Of a DNA stretch of 64,000 bases, positions 60,160-64,000 are shown one piece after another (position 1 is the first letter of the stretch; each line of letters opens with the position of its first letter). The notes below the pieces were generated by a model. That model made no database searches and was not told the origin of the DNA. It saw only the letters and a list, made by a program, of their open reading frames with translations. The stretch is from positions 1 through 64,000 of the forward strand of contig JBCDJJ010000003.1 of NCBI GenBank assembly GCA_038747915.1, written 5' to 3'. Source of the DNA: JBCDAP01 sp038747915. GTDB taxonomy: Bacteria > Planctomycetota > Phycisphaerae > Phycisphaerales > UBA1924. The translations under genes were made by a program, and so were the position numbers.

Positions 60160-60997
60160 GGATACGAAGAATGTCCGGCCACGGCCTGTAATCCTTGTTC
60201 TGTGGATGGCCTTCGCTATCCCCCTCGCAGTGGGGGGCTGCCTCGGCCCACGGCTGTCAGGAGGACCGGCGTTGGAGCCAAGCGATGATCCCGCCTCGTT
60301 CATGTCGCCGACTCGCGTGATCGATTCTGATGCTCCGGTGATTCGCGAGACGGCCGCGTCGATTGTTGAAGGCCTCGAGTCGGATATCGAGCGTGCTGTG
60401 GCGATCCATGACTTCGTGCGCGATGAGATCGACTTTGGTTGGCAAGTGTCTTTTTATGAGAGCAGAGCGAGTGAGGTACTTCAGGCCGGGATTGGGTACT
60501 GCAACACCAAGTCGACCCTGTTCATTGCGTTGCTGCGTTCTCAGGGGATTCCTGCGCGACACATGTTTGTTGACCTTGATTCGAAGCTCCTCGCGGGGGT
60601 AGTCAATCCGGGTACGCCGTACGTGGACCACTCCTACGCAGAGGTGTATCTGAATGGCGAGTGGATACGGACCGACAGCTATGTGGTTGATCGGCCGCTC
60701 TTTGACGCCGCCCAGAAGCGCCTTGAAGCAGAGGGTCGGCTCATTGGATACGGCGTCCATGCGAACGGAACCATCGACTGGTCTGGTACTGCGGACGCGT
60801 TTAGCCAGTTCGTCGATGATGGATCGAGTCCTCACTTCACAACACGGTCGTACGGGATTCATAGCGATGTGATCTCTTTCTACAGAGACGAACCAGACAC
60901 CTGGAACGAACTCAGCCTCGGCATGCGAGTGCTCATGCGGGTCGCAGCGCCGCAAGCAAATCGTGCTGCAGACCGGCTTCGAACCGAGGGAGGCTGA
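60149..60997 (+). CDS. Lipoprotein with transglutaminase-like domain
   Basis: This 282-residue protein has a lipoprotein signal (NVRPRPVILVLWMAFAIPLAVGGC, lipobox AVGGC near residue 31). A transglutaminase-like/cysteine-protease-like fold follows (about 65-200), with the Cys of AGIGYCNTKSTLFIALLRSQGIPAR, the His of YVDHSYAEVYLNGEW and the Asp of RTDSYVVD, in the expected order of the triad. It probably cuts or crosslinks peptides at the cell envelope. It is preceded by the 10-bp inverted repeat that spans its start, and 4 bp separate it from the SRPBCC gene. Confidence 0.82.
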   Translation: MIYLDTKNVRPRPVILVLWMAFAIPLAVGGCLGPRLSGGPALEPSDDPASFMSPTRVIDSDAPVIRETAASIVEGLESDIERAVAIHDFVRDEIDFGWQVSFYESRASEVLQAGIGYCNTKSTLFIALLRSQGIPARHMFVDLDSKLLAGVVNPGTPYVDHSYAEVYLNGEWIRTDSYVVDRPLFDAAQKRLEAEGRLIGYGVHANGTIDWSGTADAFSQFVDDGSSPHFTTRSYGIHSDVISFYRDEPDTWNELSLGMRVLMRVAAPQANRAADRLRTEGG

Positions 60998-61001
60998 GTC
61001 G

Positions 61002-61466
61002 ATGTTGTCGAATTCATCGCGGGTCGCTGCCGCGGGACCGAACCGTGACTTCCGGCACTCGACGAGAACGTCCGCTTCTGCTGCTGCGATATGGCGTGTC
61101 TGGACCGAGGTAGGACGGTGGCCGTTCTGGGATCCGGAGATCGTCGCGGCCGAGCTTGATGGAGCCTTTACTTGTGGAGTGACGGGGACGCTGAAACCTC
61201 GCGTCGGCCGGAAGAGCCGGTTTCGTATCACAGCTATTGAGTCTGGTCGATCCTACACGCTCGCGATGCGAATCCCCTTCGGGTCCTTGATCATGGAGCG
61301 TTCGATCGATTCTGAGTCACCGACGGTGTTCACGCACCGTGTCAGATTCGACGGACTGTCGTCGCCCCTCTTCGCGGCGCTGCTCGGCCCGAACTTCCGG
61401 CGTGTTCTGCCAGGGGTCATGGATAACGTCGCGATGCTCGCCGAGGGCCGTATCCTTCATCAGTGA
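61002..61466 (+). CDS. SRPBCC-family (polyketide cyclase-like) small protein
   Basis: This 154-residue protein resembles the START/SRPBCC fold: TSASAAAIWRVWTEVGRWPFWDPEIVAAELDG, then GTLKPRVGRKSRFRITAIESG, then a hydrophobic central cavity and the C-terminal FRRVLPGVMDNVAMLAEG helix. Members bind small hydrophobic ligands; the substrate is unknown. A GGGAGG Shine-Dalgarno stands eight bases before the ATG. It is only 4 bp after the lipoprotein gene and probably in its operon. Its end abuts the convergent PadR gene. Confidence 0.78.
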   Translation: MLSNSSRVAAAGPNRDFRHSTRTSASAAAIWRVWTEVGRWPFWDPEIVAAELDGAFTCGVTGTLKPRVGRKSRFRITAIESGRSYTLAMRIPFGSLIMERSIDSESPTVFTHRVRFDGLSSPLFAALLGPNFRRVLPGVMDNVAMLAEGRILHQ

Positions 61467-61468
61467 TA

Positions 61469-62011
61469 TCAGCCCCCAAGCCTCGCGAGCATGTCGTCGC
61501 ACCATTGGATCGTTGCGCGGCAGAGGCGATCACCAAGTTCCGCGGTCATCAGCCGTTGCGCAGCAGAAAAAGCTGAGGCATCTTCGGTCCTGAGCCGGTG
61601 CTGAATCGACTGTAGACGATCCAGGCCCTCAATATGATGCTCTCGATACGCTCGAATATGGCTGACGAGCGAGTCGCGATCTTGGTGGCCGCCAAAGAAG
61701 ATCTTCATGGCGAATTCGTTGCGGGTCAGAGTCGGCGCGAAGTCCTGTGCAAGCCAGTCGCGGAGGTGCTCGAGACCGCGTGCTGTCGGCTTCATGACTC
61801 TTCGCGAGGGATGATCGCCATCCGACCCCGCCTGTTCCCGAATCAGTCCTTCTCCCTCGAGACGATGGAGCGTGGGGTAGATCGATCCAAAGCTCTCATT
61901 CCAGAACATTCCAACTGAACTCTGGATTCGCTCGCGTAGGTCGTAGCCGGACATCGGCTCGATAGAGAGCCAGCCGAGGATCGCATATCTGGTCGCAGAT
62001 GGCCGCGGCAT
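61469..62011 (-). CDS. PadR family transcriptional regulator
   Basis: This 180-residue regulator has the PadR winged helix-turn-helix: ATRYAILGWLSIEPMSGYDLRERI, then WNESFGSIYPTLHRLEGEGLI, and the wing. The C-terminal four-helix region is of the AphA/Vir type (TLTRNEFAMKIFFGG). PadR proteins repress small operons and respond to phenolic compounds, such as p-coumarate in several bacteria. It is convergent to the SRPBCC gene. Its likely target is the inverted repeat at 60137. A connection to the p-coumarate pathway genes just upstream (pcl, tal) is possible but not shown. Confidence 0.88.
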   Translation of the reverse strand: MPRPSATRYAILGWLSIEPMSGYDLRERIQSSVGMFWNESFGSIYPTLHRLEGEGLIREQAGSDGDHPSRRVMKPTARGLEHLRDWLAQDFAPTLTRNEFAMKIFFGGHQDRDSLVSHIRAYREHHIEGLDRLQSIQHRLRTEDASAFSAAQRLMTAELGDRLCRATIQWCDDMLARLGG

Positions 62012-62022
62012 CTGCTGATGAT

Positions 62023-62043
62023 ATGAAGTGAGCTGTGCTTCAT
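62023..62043. promoter_or_regulatory. Possible operator in front of the PadR gene
   Basis: ATGAAG and CTTCAT flank a 9-nt spacer 12-32 bp upstream of the PadR start. It is a different sequence from the 10-bp repeat at 60137, so binding by the same protein is uncertain. Confidence 0.3.
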
Positions 62044-62147
62044 GGCCGTGTGTTCTTGTGCCCCCGCGTCAAGTACGCGCTCAATATGGGCCAAACAGAG
62101 GAACGACCCACAAGAAGGACCCGACTTGTCGGGCTCTTCCACGCCGC

Positions 62148-64000
62148 TTACGACTCAGCGCTTTGCACCGGTTCAGAATCAGTGAGAAGCGCCGGCGATG
62201 CCGCCGGCACGCCGGCTCGCCCATCACGTCGTTCGATGCCGAGTGTCCCGAGGTGATCGTGCCACGCCTGCTCGTGTACCTGCCAGAAGTGCTCGAAGCT
62301 ATTGGCGATATCGAAGTGTTCCATCGAGTGCGATGCATCCGCGCCCATCTGCCGGCGGAGTTCATGGTCGCAGATCAGCGTCGTGAGCCGATCGACCCAC
62401 GCCGACGAGTCGTCCGGCCGCAGCACATGGCCCGTCTCGCCGTCGCGGACGACCTCCTTCGGGCCACCGATGTCCGAAACGAGCACCGGCAGCCCAGAAC
62501 TCTGGCTCTCCATCACCACCTGCCCGAGCGTGTCCGTCGTCGAGGGGAACACGAAGAGGTCGGCCGAGGCGTAGAGCGTGCTCAGCTCCTGCCCGAGCCG
62601 GAAGCCGAGGAAGTGCGCATCCTTGCCCTTGAGTTCCTGCTCCATCCGCTTGCGGTAGGGGCCATCGCCGACCACCACGAGATCCGCATCTACTCCGCGA
62701 CGACGAAGCTCGGCGTGTACCTTCTTCCACACGTTCACAAGCAGCGGGATGTTCTTCTCCACGCTCACACGGCCGACGTACAGCACCTTCACCGACTCGC
62801 GCGCGATCCCACGGTGACCCTCCGCTGCGATCTTCTCCCATACCGTCTCATCGCGGAAGCCCCGATTGAACTTGCTGGTCTCGAGACCGGGCATCAGCCG
62901 CACGATCCGCTCGCGTGGCATGCCGAGCTTCGCGAGCGCCTGCACGTAGTCGTGCGAGCGCGTGAAGATCGCCGAGAACGGGTCGTAGAAGAACTTCATG
63001 TACGCCTCGCACATCTTGGTGAAGGCGTGATCATCGAACAGGCGGTCGACGTAGGCCGGGAAGTCGGTGTGGTACACACCCAGCACCGGCACCCGGAGCA
63101 TCTTCGCCGCGACAAAGCCGCACAGCCCGACCGGGCCGGGTGTCGAGATATGGATCACATCCGGCTGATGCTTGTCGATGTGCCGGAGGATCTTCATGAT
63201 CGGGGGCAGCACGATCTCCAGATGCTCGTACTTCGGCATCTTGGTCGAGAACACCGGCTCGAGGTTGAAGATATTGCTCCACGGCGGCACCTCGAACCCG
63301 GTCGACGTGATCACCTGCAGGTCGCGACCCGTCGTGAGCGCACGGTGGGCCACGTTCTGGATGAACCGGCACACGCCGTTCACATCACCGAGGGTGTCAG
63401 TGAACAGGCTCACACGCATCGGGCGTTCGAGCACACTCACGCCCGTGCCGGGCTCGGCAGTTTCGTGCTCGAGCTTCTCGAGCATGTTCCGCTCCTTGTT
63501 CTGATAGAAGAGGCTGAACAAGTACGGCAACTGCGCCGCGTGTACCACAAGGTAGCTCAGCAGGTGATCGACGATCTGCACCTTGTTCCGATTCCGGAGC
63601 GACCGCACCGCGCCCGAGGCCATCGCCTCGTTGATCGCCGAGCACAGGTCGTCCACGAAGGCCGCCATCTCATCGTGCTGACTGAGCGGTGCACCGGTAT
63701 CCCACATCGCCGGATCGAGCCGGTCTTTCAGATTCGGGTACTTCTCGAGCACCGGACCAAGATGTGCCTTGAGCGATGCGAGCACCGGGAGTGGCTTCTT
63801 GCGCCGGGGGTTGAGCCGCCGCTTGAGCTCGCCGGCGGCCAGCGCCACCTTGCTCGGCGGCGGGATCACCGCGCCCGCGAACCGCGCCATCTTCGCCGCG
63901 AGATAGTGCAGCCGCGGCTCCGGGAACCGAGGCTGCCGCTGGGCCACAAAGTGGGCCGTCACCGTCGCGAGCTGGTGCGCGAGCAGCGATGCGTGGCCCG
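62148..64000 (-). CDS. Glycosyltransferase (GT4-like), probably partial at window end
   Basis: This GT-B glycosyltransferase of at least 604 residues has an N-terminal helical extension (about residues 1-180) not usual in GT4, then a GT4-like catalytic pair. The N-domain shows LFTDTLGDVNGVCRFIQNVA and ISTPGPVGLCGFVAAKML. The C-domain shows VKVLYVGRVSVEKNIPLLVNVW, LVVVGDGPYRKRME, ADLFVFPSTTDTLGQVVMESQSSGLPVLVSDIGGPKEVV. The E-x7-E pair is in TLGQVVMESQSSGLP. The frame stays open past the GTG at 63962 to the window end (reading GHASLLAHQLAT), so the true start may lie outside. The acceptor is unknown. Confidence 0.85.
   Translation of the reverse strand, partial: GHASLLAHQLATVTAHFVAQRQPRFPEPRLHYLAAKMARFAGAVIPPPSKVALAAGELKRRLNPRRKKPLPVLASLKAHLGPVLEKYPNLKDRLDPAMWDTGAPLSQHDEMAAFVDDLCSAINEAMASGAVRSLRNRNKVQIVDHLLSYLVVHAAQLPYLFSLFYQNKERNMLEKLEHETAEPGTGVSVLERPMRVSLFTDTLGDVNGVCRFIQNVAHRALTTGRDLQVITSTGFEVPPWSNIFNLEPVFSTKMPKYEHLEIVLPPIMKILRHIDKHQPDVIHISTPGPVGLCGFVAAKMLRVPVLGVYHTDFPAYVDRLFDDHAFTKMCEAYMKFFYDPFSAIFTRSHDYVQALAKLGMPRERIVRLMPGLETSKFNRGFRDETVWEKIAAEGHRGIARESVKVLYVGRVSVEKNIPLLVNVWKKVHAELRRRGVDADLVVVGDGPYRKRMEQELKGKDAHFLGFRLGQELSTLYASADLFVFPSTTDTLGQVVMESQSSGLPVLVSDIGGPKEVVRDGETGHVLRPDDSSAWVDRLTTLICDHELRRQMGADASHSMEHFDIANSFEHFWQVHEQAWHDHLGTLGIERRDGRAGVPAASPALLTDSEPVQSAES

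Noticed and set aside
1..64000. CRISPR arrays, rRNA genes or insertion sequences
   Set aside because: No regularly spaced direct repeats, rRNA motifs, transposase motifs or terminal inverted repeats with target duplications were seen.

Overview
The window reads as high-GC bacterial chromosome from a planctomycete, most likely class Phycisphaerae. This is an inference from the mix of genes: a prepilin with the H-X9-DG motif, PEP-CTERM-type sorting tails, secreted proteins ending in a dockerin-like Asp-rich tail that finishes in Gly-Cys, an MCE/LptF envelope set, and the rne-dxr-rseP order. No rRNA, CRISPR array, insertion sequence or phage gene was recognised. One tRNA-Ala(TGC) is present.

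Layout. 0-5 kb: an SDR oxidoreductase, an MCE-type lipid transporter ATPase and its MCE protein, and an LptF/LptG permease. 5-13 kb: a degenerate M16-like protein, rmuC, a TetR regulator, mannose-1-phosphate guanylyltransferase, a DUF4230 protein, a membrane protein, a diguanylate cyclase and a likely small structured RNA. 13-25 kb: a lipoprotein, a PEP-CTERM protein, an alpha/beta hydrolase, the housekeeping run rseP-dxr-rne, ptsI, and rho with a methyltransferase. 25-40 kb: a carbohydrate-use and surface-protein region with a LacI regulator, a GH16 glucanase with a binding module, a prepilin, a large GH38 alpha-mannosidase, an MFS sugar transporter and several secreted proteins. 40.6-43.1 kb: a CheA-like protein that has lost its phosphorylatable histidine, divergent from the gas vesicle genes.

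The centre of interest is 43.4-60.1 kb. Sixteen genes on the plus strand (43.4-55.5 kb) form a gas vesicle cluster: gvpA, a GvpC-like protein carrying six FFSSP-type repeats, a proline/alanine-rich relative, gvpN, a gvpV-like gene, a zinc-ribbon protein, gvpF/L, gvpG, a tandem Get3/ArsA-type ATPase, a second GvpA-family gene, gvpK, gvpJ, an unknown protein, a GvpH/Hsp20 protein, a CDC48-type double AAA+ ATPase and a second gvpF/L. Several stop and start codons overlap, so this is probably one or a few transcripts.

Directly after it, facing the other way, lies a three-gene operon (56.9-55.7 kb) whose last gene is a clear photoactive yellow protein (PYP). It aligns without gaps to the Halorhodospira protein over about 100 residues and keeps the chromophore cysteine, the tyrosine and the glutamate of the chromophore pocket. 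Divergent from it are an ANL-family CoA ligase and an aromatic amino acid ammonia-lyase with the His-Leu selectivity pair of tyrosine ammonia-lyases. Together these two supply p-coumaroyl-CoA, the PYP chromophore donor. The window therefore encodes a complete blue-light receptor with its chromophore pathway beside a full buoyancy organelle cluster. A pyp-gas vesicle neighbourhood is known from Rhodobacter. Here it occurs in a planctomycete-like genome with two unknown proteins co-transcribed with pyp and with unusual ATPases in the gvp cluster. The functional link, light-controlled buoyancy, is a hypothesis.

60.1-64 kb: a transglutaminase-like lipoprotein whose start lies inside a perfect 10-bp inverted repeat, a small SRPBCC protein, a PadR regulator and a glycosyltransferase that probably runs off the window end.
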